DNA of 64,000 nt, from NCBI GenBank assembly GCA_003247575.1, contig QJZC01000020.1, positions 1 to 64,000 of the forward strand, in the 5' to 3' direction. The stretch is from Pseudomonadota bacterium. GTDB taxonomy: Bacteria; Myxococcota_A; UBA9160; SZUA-336. A program made the translations under genes and the position numbers. A model generated the notes under the pieces. That model was not told the origin of the DNA. It saw nothing but the letters and a program-made list of their open reading frames with translations, and ran no database searches. Shown piece after piece: positions 21,401 to 30,328 of this stretch (position 1 is its first letter; each line of letters opens with the position of its first letter).

Positions 21401-22350
21401 CATACACCTGGATCAAGATGACCGGTGACGACGTCTATCGGTTGCGGCTCGAGGTTCCGCTCCGAGGCGGTCTGCATCCCTTCCTCATGCCGCGACAGCG
21501 TGCCCTTGCCGGTCTGGAGCTTTGCGCCGTGCAGCTCATGGAAGTCGGCGACTTGGAGTACTCCTACTACGCGCGCTTCCTGAAGGCTGTGCTCGGAGCC
21601 CTGGGTGGAAGCCCAGTATCGTCGGCAACGGCGCAGCTGGGCGATCTCGCGGAGCTGATTCAGCGGAGTGGCCATAGCTACCTGGAGCCGAACTACAGCC
21701 TGAATGCCTACCGTTGGCTGTCGGACCCGGATCTCGCGCTTTCGAATCTACCGGATGCGATCGCCGCTTCGAAGGAGCAGCGCCGAACGGAGCTTGGTGG
21801 AACAAAGGTGTGGGAGGTGACCCTCTGGGCACTCGTCAGCTGCGTCTACGGGCGTCCGGACCTCGCCTGGCAGCAGTCGGAAGTGGTGATCGACGAGCTG
21901 TTCGAGAAGGTTCCCTACGCACAGGTCACGTATTTCATTCTCTATCGGGCGATCGCCGCGGCTTCGTTGGCCGGGAATGGAAAGAATCGAGCGGCTCGAA
22001 GGGAGCTCGACCTCGCGATCAAACGCATGACTCGCTGGGCGTCCGGTGGCCCGGACTTTCTGCACATGCTCCAGTTCTTGCGCGCGGAGCGCGCGCGGTT
22101 GACGCGCGACGTGACCCGTGCACGTCGTCTCTATGAGCAGTGCGCGCGCGAGGCGATCGCTCGCGAGTTCATTCATCACGCGGCACTGGCAAAGGAGCGC
22201 CACGCATCGCTACTGCTCGAAGTCCGCCGAGCCACCGATGCGCGCGATGCACTGCGGCAGGCTCTGCAGCTCTATGAGCGCTGGGGCGCGGCCCCGAAGG
22301 TGGTGCAGCTCGAGACTCAGATCGAGGAGCTGTTCGAGCTCAGGCTGTGA
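18481..22350 (+). CDS. Giant protein: Ser/Thr kinase-like + AAA ATPase + TPR-like (paralog B)
   Basis: VVLKIFA, VHRDVTPNNLIVD, LIDFGIASEL, FIPPEQTGRMNRACSFRSDLYGFG, GAGGSGKTSLID, LFLDDFHHSDSSS, YERWGAAPKVVQLETQIEEL. Confidence 0.9.
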   Translation: MFAGQSSMSTRRVPNRLQVESQPWPDGYCHVKRLHIGTWGEVLAAQRVSDERPVVLKIFAASEEGLEHARHEFTALSTCRSPGIPEAIALDLRCERPCLVMEQLSGVSLKAWVESSGTPPVEQVLELAIAWSEALEAVHAVRFVHRDVTPNNLIVDPRTHETHLIDFGIASELGGFGVGGAAEAARSGWAGTLMFIPPEQTGRMNRACSFRSDLYGFGGCLYFALTGQPPFLFEDPLALIHAHIARRPVAPSALCPGVPDALSRLVLKLLAKDPEDRYASARSLRSDLVMLRDQLTSDGEIDPDFRLESIEVLDRPRFSSKLYGRARECELLWSSLRESMQKGPRVVFVEGAGGSGKTSLIDSLRPRLGEVNAYLAQGSFDPYRERPYAGWIGCFESLSQQFLVESDARLQGWRRELGLELGAVAGALVDLVPDFGSVLENVTPVPPLGTKETRARLLLAVQRLIAAVGTRSHPLILFLDDFHHSDSSSRYLLQELFSAELTGALVIVISCDPDADGAGDLLGTTRARLGELGIPCDPIRLGPLSSNDLLDMLEETLERPRNVVAPLAAQIERKSGCNPLWVRQLIDHLHDQEMIRFEPADGWKWDLPAIAGASVPDGAIGLLVSKLAHLPSELGDSLNWASCASQTFGAELLERLGGEAAAHVKSSLVELERLGLILPCPLGFRFAHERIREAARERLSPDERARLHASVATWLLDRATADCQPEEQFELADQLVRAAESLPCELRIPRVQHCLDAGRLALGSGAAIEARAYLDFARTDFAPDDWQSHRPLGFELWLSCAESAFQAGAGDAARALLDEVQPHVREELELARVEMQRIQIMALTGSPADCVHYALGVLRRWGIRWPLHPSRLRTWLTMYSLLPRLQRRARLGANAPRGEIGKRRLAALMIINAAGASMSRVDLRLTALATCYVVRKPMSARMSVREAYSISNFGVWLAVLWADLARASRVSADAYTWIKMTGDDVYRLRLEVPLRGGLHPFLMPRQRALAGLELCAVQLMEVGDLEYSYYARFLKAVLGALGGSPVSSATAQLGDLAELIQRSGHSYLEPNYSLNAYRWLSDPDLALSNLPDAIAASKEQRRTELGGTKVWEVTLWALVSCVYGRPDLAWQQSEVVIDELFEKVPYAQVTYFILYRAIAAASLAGNGKNRAARRELDLAIKRMTRWASGGPDFLHMLQFLRAERARLTRDVTRARRLYEQCAREAIAREFIHHAALAKERHASLLLEVRRATDARDALRQALQLYERWGAAPKVVQLETQIEELFELRL

Positions 22351-22410
22351 TGCGAGGCGCGCCGAAGCACTCTCCTGCGGGGCCCGAAGCTTCGAGCTAG
22401 ACTCTGAGCG

Positions 22411-23346
22411 GTGTCGGACCGTGGGGAACGGTGGAAGCCGTGGGAGGGAAGAGTCGTGCTCACTCATCTCAATGCAAGTCGAGAAGTCCCTGACCGGACT
22501 GTCGTCATAGGGGCCAAAGGATTCGTCGGTGGCGCCATCACGCGCAAGCTACGACAGCAGAGCGCGCCCGTATTGGAGCTGTCCAGAGAGGACCTCGATC
22601 TGTTGGCTCCCGATGCAGGCGCTGCGCTCGCATCGATGCTCCGCCCTTCCGATGCGGTCGTGTGCGCCTCCGCGATCGCACCCGTCAAGTCGCCTGCCAT
22701 GCTTCGGGACAACATCCGCATCATCGAGACCTTGCGCGATGCGTTCGCCAGACAGCCGGTTACGCACGTGGTCAACATCGGCTCGGATGCGATCTATGGG
22801 GACACGTTGGATCTCATCGATGAGTCCTTCGATGCGGCTCCGACGAGCCTGCATGGGATCATGCATCTCACGCGCGAGTTGGTCTTGGGCGAGGTGTGCG
22901 CCGAGATTCCGTTCATGACTCTGCGCCCGACCTTGATCTATGGAACGGACGATCCTCACAACGGGTACGGGCCGAATCGATTCCGCAGGCTGGCGGCCAG
23001 CGGGTCCGAAATCACTCTGTTCGGCGAGGGCGAAGAGCAGCGAGACCACGTTCGGATCGAGGACGTGGCGGAGCTCGCGCTGCGCTGCCTGCTCTGGCGT
23101 AGTCGTGGATCGCTCAATGCGGCCACGGGAGTCGTCGTCTCCTTCAGGCGAGTGGCGGAGCTCATCGGGTCCCAGTTTCCGAAGCCGGTCCCGATCCACT
23201 CCTCGGAACGCACGGGTCCGATGCCCCACAATGGCTATCGCGCGTTCGATCCATCGGCCACTTTGAAGGCGTTTCCGGACTTTCGCTATACCGCGCCGGA
23301 GCAGGGGTTTGCAGCCTTGTGTGAGGGCGAGACACAGGCACCGTAG
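22411..23346 (+). CDS. NAD-dependent epimerase/dehydratase family protein
   Basis: VIGAKGFVGGAITRKL nucleotide-binding N-terminus; HVVNIGSDAIYG; MTLRPTLIYGTDDPHNGYGPNRF. Confidence 0.82.
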   Translation: MSDRGERWKPWEGRVVLTHLNASREVPDRTVVIGAKGFVGGAITRKLRQQSAPVLELSREDLDLLAPDAGAALASMLRPSDAVVCASAIAPVKSPAMLRDNIRIIETLRDAFARQPVTHVVNIGSDAIYGDTLDLIDESFDAAPTSLHGIMHLTRELVLGEVCAEIPFMTLRPTLIYGTDDPHNGYGPNRFRRLAASGSEITLFGEGEEQRDHVRIEDVAELALRCLLWRSRGSLNAATGVVVSFRRVAELIGSQFPKPVPIHSSERTGPMPHNGYRAFDPSATLKAFPDFRYTAPEQGFAALCEGETQAP

Positions 23347-23385
23347 CTTCCGTCCACACGTGCGCTTTGCACGAAGATGCTGTGA

Positions 23386-24900
23386 ATGAACATGAAGTGG
23401 ATGCCCAGTAGCCTGACGATTCGGTCGAAGTTGATGTTCGGGTTCCTGCTGCTGCTCGCGCCTCTCTTGGTGCAGGCCGTCGCTTCGCAGCGGCTCATGC
23501 ATACGATGAGTCAGAACACGCGGCGGATGACCGAGCTGTCCTACGAGGAGTCGCAGCTGGCGGAGCTCCAGGTGCTCCTGCTCGAGCAGATTCGCCTGCA
23601 GAAGAACTTCGTCTTGTCTGGAGACGCTCGCTATGCCAAGTCTTCGGCCGAGCTGCACGAGATCGCTCTGAAGAACATGCGGGAGCGCATCGAGCAGGCG
23701 AGGAAGCTCGGGCAGGGTGCATGGCTCGCCGAGTACGCGAAGGGTGCCGGCCAGGTAGAGCAGTACAAGAAGACCTATGCCGAAATGATCGAGCGCGTAC
23801 AAGCAGGGGAACGCGACCTGGCCGCATCGATCTCGCTCGACTCACTCGATGCGCAGGCTGGTGTGATGCTCGACGAGCTGCGGCTACTCGTTCGACTGGC
23901 CCACTCCGCCGTAGAGCAGGAGCGTGCGGCGACCGAAGCTGCTGCACTCAATGCTCGCGCAGCGCTCTTGGCGACGTCTCTCCTCGGTGCGGCCCTCGTG
24001 CTTGCGATCGCGGTCGTGCTGGCGCGGCACTTTGCGCGTCCCTTGCGCGCCGCCGTGGGCGTCGCGGAACGAATCGCAGCGGGGGATCTGCGCGAGGAGG
24101 TAGAGGTCACGAGTCGCGACGAGATCGGGCGGCTGCAGGCTGCAATGGCAGAGATGCAGCGCCGGCTCTCGCTCGTGATCGACGAGGTCCGAGACGGCAT
24201 TCACTCGGTCGCCTCCGCAGCCGACGAGCTGTCGAAGACGGCACAGAGCCTCGCAGAAGGGACTTCTGAGCAGACGGCGTCCGCCGAGCAGACCCGTGTG
24301 AGTCTGGAGCGTATGAGCGAGTCGCTGCGCCAAACCTCGTCCAACGTTGCGCAGATGCGGGACATGGCGATCGCGGGTTCCAGAGCCGCAGCAGACAGTG
24401 GTGCCGCCGTGCGGGATACGCGGAGTGCGATGCGGACCATCTCCACCCGGACGAGTGTAGTGGACGACATCGCCTATCAGACGAACATGCTCGCGCTCAA
24501 TGCGGCGATCGAAGCGAATCGAGCAGGGGAGTACGGGCGGGGATTCTCGGTCGTTGCGACGGAGATCCGCCGGCTCGCCGAGCTCTGCCGCGATTCTGCA
24601 GGAGAGATCGGAAAGCTGGCGACCGACAGTGTGGGGCTCGCGGATCGATCGGGGACCCTGCTCGAAGAGCTGGTTCCCAGGATTCGCGCGACGTCCGATC
24701 TGGTGCGCGACGTAGCTGCCGCCTCCGAGCTGCAGGCGAGTGGAGTGGACCAGGTCAGGAGCTCCGCCGCTCGTATGGAGGCGGTCGCGCACCGGAGCGC
24801 GGATAGCGCGGACCAGCTCGCCCATACCGCCGATCGGCTGGCCGCTCGCTCGCGTAGCTTGAGCGACCTCTGCCGCTACTTCCGTACACCCAGCGGATGA
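23386..24900 (+). CDS. Methyl-accepting chemotaxis protein (HAMP + MCP signalling domain)
   Basis: Two TM segments, [38 protein letters not shown] (HAMP), [39 protein letters not shown] (hairpin tip). Confidence 0.92.
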   Translation: MNMKWMPSSLTIRSKLMFGFLLLLAPLLVQAVASQRLMHTMSQNTRRMTELSYEESQLAELQVLLLEQIRLQKNFVLSGDARYAKSSAELHEIALKNMRERIEQARKLGQGAWLAEYAKGAGQVEQYKKTYAEMIERVQAGERDLAASISLDSLDAQAGVMLDELRLLVRLAHSAVEQERAATEAAALNARAALLATSLLGAALVLAIAVVLARHFARPLRAAVGVAERIAAGDLREEVEVTSRDEIGRLQAAMAEMQRRLSLVIDEVRDGIHSVASAADELSKTAQSLAEGTSEQTASAEQTRVSLERMSESLRQTSSNVAQMRDMAIAGSRAAADSGAAVRDTRSAMRTISTRTSVVDDIAYQTNMLALNAAIEANRAGEYGRGFSVVATEIRRLAELCRDSAGEIGKLATDSVGLADRSGTLLEELVPRIRATSDLVRDVAAASELQASGVDQVRSSAARMEAVAHRSADSADQLAHTADRLAARSRSLSDLCRYFRTPSG

Positions 24901-25036
24901 AGCGGGGCTTGCGAAGGTCCCACCTCGACGCGCGACCAACGCCGGAATCCAGACTCACCCTGGTTGTGCTCGATGTAAACACTCCATTTGGAAGAGATTC
25001 TTTGCTGCCTGTTCTGTTCTGCGTCCTGGGGTCGTT

Positions 25037-25648
25037 TTGAAAAATCAGACCCACGTGACTTTCGCGGCGGCATTCCTTCTGACCAGTGCATGCACTCTAG
25101 ATTTCAGCGATGCAATCTCGCCGCCCGGCGGAGGCGTCAGCCTTGCGCTGGACCTGGATGTGTGGGACACCAAGAAGGAACTCGTCGCCGTATCGGACAC
25201 CGTCATCATTGGTACTCCGGTAGGTGAATCCCGATACCAAGTCGTCGAGATGCTCTCGGAGTCGCCCCTTGCCAACTATTTTCGCGATGTCGCGATCGAC
25301 CGGACCGTATTTGGATCTGCGACTGGCGTCATTACAGTGACGACGATCGGATGGAATCCGGAATCGAGCCGTTCGCAAGGACGAGTGCTGTTCGAGCCTC
25401 CAGCGCTCCCGATGATGGGGCCGATCCCAGATGGAAGAGCGCTCTTCTTCCTGAGAAAATTTCCGAGCGGAAGCGCCCTGGAACGGACGTACGAGCTCAT
25501 AGGGCAAGATGCAGGTTACATAGGCATTGAAGCGTCTACGGGTTCGAGCAAAGCGCGTACCCAGGAGCAAGGAAAGATCCCAGAGCTTCGTGGCCGAGAC
25601 GTCGAGGCGCTCATCAAGGAACTCCAATCCGAGCTCGACAAGCGGTAA
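25037..25648 (+). CDS. Hypothetical lipoprotein (twin 1)
   Basis: Lipobox LTSAC; shares DTVIIGTPVGESRYQVVEM, LANYFRDVAIDRTVFGSATGVITVTTIGWNPE and LPMMGPIPDGRALFFLRKF with the next gene. Confidence 0.7.
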   Translation: MKNQTHVTFAAAFLLTSACTLDFSDAISPPGGGVSLALDLDVWDTKKELVAVSDTVIIGTPVGESRYQVVEMLSESPLANYFRDVAIDRTVFGSATGVITVTTIGWNPESSRSQGRVLFEPPALPMMGPIPDGRALFFLRKFPSGSALERTYELIGQDAGYIGIEASTGSSKARTQEQGKIPELRGRDVEALIKELQSELDKR

Positions 25649-25739
25649 GCCGTCCCAACTGATCGGAGAGCGAGCCGCCGTCAATGTTCTGTACAGAGCG
25701 GGACCTGCCCTGATTCACTTTCTCTACAAGGAACGCACG

Positions 25740-26387
25740 ATGGTCGTATCAGAGCGCCTTCTGACGATGCTCGCTTTGGCTTTCCTGCCTGCCTGTATCT
25801 CAGAGCGATCGTCAACATTCCCCGCCCCAGCGAGGCCAGAAACGTCGCTAGAATCTCCTGCGGCCCTGGTGCGCACGAAGGTCACCCTCGACATCGGCGT
25901 GCTCTTGACGCCAGGAGAGATCCTTGGAGACACGACCACCATCGTCGTCGCCAAGCCGGTTGGCGAGCCCGTGTACGAGGTAGTGACCGAGATCCCGGAG
26001 CTCGCGAACTATACGCACGAGATTTCCATTTCGCGAACCATCTACGGTACCGCCACAGGGGTCATCCGGGTCGGCACGGTGGGCTACAACCCGAAGGTTT
26101 CATTCTCACCAAAGGGACCGGAGATCGAAGCCAGCGAGTTCCCCATGATGCCCCGACTCCCGGCAGGCGAATCTCTCTTCTTCCTGCGTGAGTTTTCGGG
26201 GAGAAGCGACCGCGATGTGCTCTACGGGATTGTTGGAGAGTTCCGTGGTTTGGTCAGGCTCACGAAGAATCCATCGACAGGCAAGTGGGCAACCACGCCC
26301 AATGCGATGGTCGCCGAATTCGCCGGTCGCGACCTGGATGAGTTCGCACGGCAGGTTCAGTCCGCGATGGATGACCTTCGCCGATAG
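25740..26387 (+). CDS. Hypothetical lipoprotein (twin 2, paralog of 25037-25648)
   Basis: ATG at 25740 gives MVVSERLLTMLALAFLPACIS (lipobox); DTTTIVVAKPVGEPVYEVVTEIPELANYTHEISISRTIYGTATGVIRVGTVGYNP aligns to twin 1. Confidence 0.72.
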   Translation: MVVSERLLTMLALAFLPACISERSSTFPAPARPETSLESPAALVRTKVTLDIGVLLTPGEILGDTTTIVVAKPVGEPVYEVVTEIPELANYTHEISISRTIYGTATGVIRVGTVGYNPKVSFSPKGPEIEASEFPMMPRLPAGESLFFLREFSGRSDRDVLYGIVGEFRGLVRLTKNPSTGKWATTPNAMVAEFAGRDLDEFARQVQSAMDDLRR

Positions 26388-26654
26388 ACGAATAGCCAAC
26401 CCCGACACGCGGCCAAGGACAGTGCGGTCCCGGCCCGTCCTTCTCCCTCGCCGGCGAGAAGTGGTCCGCGGGTGCCGAGAGATGGATGCTGCTTGGCTAC
26501 AGGCGGCTAGTTTCGATCCCCGTGCGACTCAGGGAAGGTTGCTCGCGCAAATGTCCGCACACGCCGCAGAATCACAGGAGCGGGTCGGGCTCGGCCGTTG
26601 GGCGATTCAAGGCGCCGTCCTGTGCGGGACGGACCTACTGGCGTAGACCCCAAA

Positions 26655-27742
26655 ATGCTTCAGCCAGTGCTAGGCAATCAAGCCGTACAGCGGTCCATTC
26701 ATCTGCGAGGCGTGCTCGGCGGCAGGGGAGGGGGAGACTTCGCTGACCGACGAGCGCGAGCCTCTGGCCCGGCGCGCGCCGGATGTCCCAGCCCGGTTCC
26801 TACTCCGATCGCGGCATGCTTCGAGCTTCGAGTGATCTCGAGGCTCCCGCTGCGCGGGAAGAGCTCAGCGCATCGTCGACGACCTTGACCAGCCGACGTG
26901 GACCTCTGCCTACGCGCACTCGGAGCTTCTACGAGACGCGCACCCAGCGCGATCTCTCCGACATGCGGGTGCATCGAGGGGATCAAGCGGGCCGCTTCAA
27001 TCGCTCGATCGGCACGCGTGCATTCACCTGCGGGAGCCACATCTGGCTCGGATCCGGCGTCGGAGAGGAGACGAGCTCCACCTTGGCGCACGAGCTGGTT
27101 CACGTCATGCAGCAGACACCACGTTCGGGTGTCGGCTCGCTGCGTACGCACGCAGTGTCGCGGCTCGTTCAGCGCCTCGCGCCGCCTGGAAACTGCGAAC
27201 AGAGTGTTCACGACGCGATGCAGCGGTTGGTGAAAGCGATCTGCGATCCCCCATCGTGGTGGGGCGGAGCGGAGCATACCTGGCGCAGCTGCAGCGAGCG
27301 CGACAGCTGTGGCCAGCTCAAGTTGAAGATCACGCGAAATCCGCTGTGTGCGCAGCATCGTCGATCGATCAACGACGAGTGCTACGACGGCGGAGACACC
27401 GGCCACGGGATCGCCGAACGGGACCCGAGGTGTGGACAGGCAAACTGCATGGCGATCTATCGCGCGAAGTATGAACGCACCCGGCGCAGACTCGGGCCGG
27501 CTGCCGAGCGGGTCGGAGTCGCTGCGATGGTGGGTGCCGCACTTGGCGCCGTCCTAGGAGCGATCATAGGTGCGGCGGGGGGTGGAGCCGGGGTCACCTT
27601 GGTGGCACCCGGAGTCGGGACCGTCGCGGGAGGCATCGCCGGAGGCACCGCGGGTGCGCTCGAAGGGGCTGCGATCGGCGCGACTGCCGGAGCGTTGGTA
27701 GGTGGAGGCGTACAGAGCCTGATCGAGTGGCTGTCCGACTGA
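26655..27742 (+). pseudogene. eCIS_core (DUF4157) toxin-like protein with glycine-zipper C-terminus; N-terminus appears frame-disrupted (intact ORF 26783-27742)
   Basis: Core: TQRDLSDMRVHRGDQAGRFNRSIGTRAFTCGSHIWLGSGVGEETSSTLAHELVHVMQQ. Upstream in another frame: MLQPVLGNQAVQRSI, the N-terminal motif typical of this family. Confidence 0.75.
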
Positions 27743-27750
27743 GATTTCCT

Positions 27751-27783
27751 TCGGAACGCGCTTGCCCGAAGCCCGCGTTCCGA
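27751..27783. terminator. Terminator-like hairpin downstream of the eCIS_core ORF
   Basis: TCGGAACGCG (27751-27760), 13-nt loop, CGCGTTCCGA (27774-27783); perfect 10-bp stem starting 9 nt after the stop. Confidence 0.6.
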
Positions 27784-27812
27784 GTCCTGACAGTAGAAGC
27801 GGTGTTCGCACG

Positions 27813-28394
27813 ATGCAGCAGACAGAGCGCGACTTGATTCATGCCATCAAGGCGGCCTTCGGGCACCGCCGGCTGGCCGCAACGACGCCGATCTTCGAGT
27901 CCCATTCCGTCGAGGTCGCTTCCGAGACCATCGAAGCGATGGCGCGGCAGGTTCCTTGGACCGAGTTTCCCGAAGAGGTCCTGAGCGACAACCCGTTGGC
28001 GCTGGCCTTCATGAGCCCCGCCGCATTCGCCACCTTTCTGCCCGCCTACATGACCGTCTCGATCTCTCACTATTGCGAGACGGGCACTCTGACCTCGAGC
28101 CTAGTCACCGCGCTCACGCCTCCAGATGCCGAAGATGCACGCCGCTTCGCCGAGCTTGCCGCGGAGCTCGAGGCCGAGGATCCCACATCCCGAGACGACC
28201 TCCCCCTCGACTGCCTAGTTGACGAGCAGCTACTCCAGGTCTTCCACGAACGCGCTGCCGAGCTGACCGACACCGAACGGGACGCCGTCCGCGCCTACCT
28301 AGAGTTCATCGAGCGGGCGCACGGAGAAGACTTCCCAATCTTCGGCCCCCAGCAGGCACTCGAACGCTTCTGGGGCAGGAGCGCGGCGTCGTAG
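27813..28394 (+). CDS. DUF6714-like protein, candidate immunity partner
   Basis: ATG at 27813: MQQTERDLIHAIKAAFGHRRL...WTEFPEEVLSDNPLALAFMSPAAFATFLPAYMTVSISHY...LTDTERDAVRAYLEFIE. Confidence 0.65.
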   Translation: MQQTERDLIHAIKAAFGHRRLAATTPIFESHSVEVASETIEAMARQVPWTEFPEEVLSDNPLALAFMSPAAFATFLPAYMTVSISHYCETGTLTSSLVTALTPPDAEDARRFAELAAELEAEDPTSRDDLPLDCLVDEQLLQVFHERAAELTDTERDAVRAYLEFIERAHGEDFPIFGPQQALERFWGRSAAS

Positions 28395-28514
28395 CCCAGG
28401 CCCCAGCCTCCCGGCGCCCCCTCACCGTCCGTCCGTGCCCTTCGAGCTTCACCCCGTAGAGCAGCAGACCCGAGCAAAGCTTCCGTTACTTCAGGTACCT
28501 TGGAGGCGCGGAGG

Positions 28515-28556
28515 CGATTACGGGTGTCTCGATCGGTACATCGCTCCCCGTAATCG
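28515..28556. repeat. 10-bp inverted repeat upstream of a membrane-protein ORF
   Basis: CGATTACGGG (28515-28524) and CCCGTAATCG (28547-28556), 22-nt spacer. Confidence 0.5.
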
Positions 28557-28576
28557 AGCAGCAATGGGAGATCCTA

Positions 28577-29230
28577 ATGCGTGTCCACATCGATGGATGC
28601 ACGGTTCGAGACCGTACCCTCAAGCGAATTCGAAGCTATATCGATTCGGAGATTTCTAAGCTTCAGCGCGGCGATTTTTCTCCAGCGCCCGGATTGCGGG
28701 AGGCGATACGCACCTTTATCTGGTGGGTGATCCCAGCCATGGCTCTTGTAGAGTATACGATGTGGTGTTCAAGAGTAGGCGGTGCAGAACACTTAGCGGC
28801 TGCGATCGAAGAAGGAATCGGAGTGAATCTCTGGAATGTGATGGGATCGATTGGAATCGCTCTTCTCGGACTTCTCATCATCGCTCCGGGATCACGCTTC
28901 GCATCTGATGCATCGAAAAATGTCCTGATGAATACGTACGCGATTGGTTGCCTGTCTCTCGGCCTCCTTATGGGTCAAGGCGAGTACGCGGTTCGAACCA
29001 GCTGGGGTGTTGATGAGGAGTTTGGTTGGGAAACCGGTGGCTTGCTGCATCGGATGTTGATGGCGGTCGGCATCAACGCCTTCGTATGGTACATCGGTTT
29101 TCATTCCGGGTCCGTTCAGGCTCGACCGGAATTCCGTGCCCGCTTGGCTAATTTAGGAATCGTGTTTCGCCTCGCGCTTGGGGGAGTGGTTCTCGGGGTG
29201 TCGATTGGAGTCCTGGTGTGCAGCGAGTGA
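28577..29230 (+). CDS. Hypothetical integral membrane protein
   Basis: Several hydrophobic helices (IWWVIPAMALVEYTMW, VMGSIGIALLGLLIIAPG, YAIGCLSLGLLMG, LALGGVVLGVSIGVLV). Confidence 0.6.
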   Translation: MRVHIDGCTVRDRTLKRIRSYIDSEISKLQRGDFSPAPGLREAIRTFIWWVIPAMALVEYTMWCSRVGGAEHLAAAIEEGIGVNLWNVMGSIGIALLGLLIIAPGSRFASDASKNVLMNTYAIGCLSLGLLMGQGEYAVRTSWGVDEEFGWETGGLLHRMLMAVGINAFVWYIGFHSGSVQARPEFRARLANLGIVFRLALGGVVLGVSIGVLVCSE

Positions 29231-29640
29231 GGCAGATCGAGCTGTTCTCTTCTGGCAAGGCGCTTCGGTTGGTTGTGAAGGCCCGGAGTCTGGTGCACGG
29301 CTGTCTCCGGAGTTCAGTAGGCCGAGACTCCTGACTTGCCCCGGACCCGCGATCGGGGCCGACGATGTCGTCGCTCGAGGCCTACTGCAACGCCCATCGC
29401 CCACCGTCGCAGACCCGGCCCCGCACAAGCGGCTATCCTTCACTACGCCGGTTCAACTCCGAGCCACTGATGGCCTCTCGCTCCAGCTGTCCTGTGGCCA
29501 ATCAGCCCGTTGCGCCTTCACGGCACCCTCGGCGTGCCCGAATGACGCGCAAAGAACGAGCCAGGTGGATAGAATCAACCAGACACGTAAAATGGAGCGT
29601 TTGGCATGGATGAGAGGTCGTATGATTCCTGGAGCTTACA

Positions 29641-30150
29641 TTGCCTGACGCGATCTTGATTGCAGGCCCAAACGGTGCTGGAAAGACGACCTTCGCGCGG
29701 CAAGCTCTTCGCCTGTGGTATCCGCGAGCCGTCTTCTTGAACGCGGATGAGGTTCAGCGTGAAAATTCCAGGTTCACACACGCGGTGGCGGCGGGACGCG
29801 AGGTGCTGACGCGAATGGCCGCCCTCGAGGCCTCCGGCCGCTCGTTCGCGATAGAGACGACTCTCTCTTCGACATCGTATGCGCGTCGCTTCGGAAAGTG
29901 GTCTCGGCTCGGATATTGGACGACACTCCATTTTATCGAGCTTCCCTCCTCGGATCATGCGGTAGAGCGAGTGGCACAACGTGTCGCTGCGGGGGGGCAT
30001 GGAGTCCCGGAGCGGGACATTCGGCGCCGCTTCGAGCGGGGGATTCGACTCTTCGAGGAGGTGTTCAAGCCCCTCCCCGATCGTTGGTATCATTGGATCA
30101 GTGACGAGAAGGGACTCCGCCTTGCCGACAAAGCGCAGAACCGAAGATGA
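29641..30150 (+). CDS. Zeta-toxin-like P-loop ATPase/kinase
   Basis: AILIAGPNGAGKTTFARQAL (Walker A), FLNADEVQRENSRF, FAIETTLSSTSYARRF, RRRFERGIRLFEE; TTG start. Confidence 0.75.
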   Translation: MPDAILIAGPNGAGKTTFARQALRLWYPRAVFLNADEVQRENSRFTHAVAAGREVLTRMAALEASGRSFAIETTLSSTSYARRFGKWSRLGYWTTLHFIELPSSDHAVERVAQRVAAGGHGVPERDIRRRFERGIRLFEEVFKPLPDRWYHWISDEKGLRLADKAQNRR

Positions 30151-30328
30151 CGAGCACGAACTGGAGGCGCTGCTAGAGGCAGCTCGCCGGGCGACTTGGG
30201 ACGCGTTGCATGGACCGCGACATCTGAGGTCCGGCCGCTTCCGCCCCGAGGAGCGCGACCTCGACTGGACCTGCGAAGATTTGTCTGAATCGGACGTTGC
30301 ACCCGATGATGCTTCGCATCGCAGGTGA
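30122..30328 (+). CDS. Small acidic ORF overlapping the end of the zeta-like gene
   Basis: Alternative TTG start gives PTKRRTEDDEHELEALLEAARRATWDALHGPRHLRSGRFRPEERDLDWTCEDLSES; 29-nt overlap suggests a possible coupled partner. Confidence 0.35.
   Translation: MPTKRRTEDDEHELEALLEAARRATWDALHGPRHLRSGRFRPEERDLDWTCEDLSESDVAPDDASHRR

Noticed and set aside
29440-29475. GGTTCAACTCC resembling a tRNA T-arm
   Set aside because: Flanks do not form a 5-bp T-stem or an acceptor stem; no cloverleaf.
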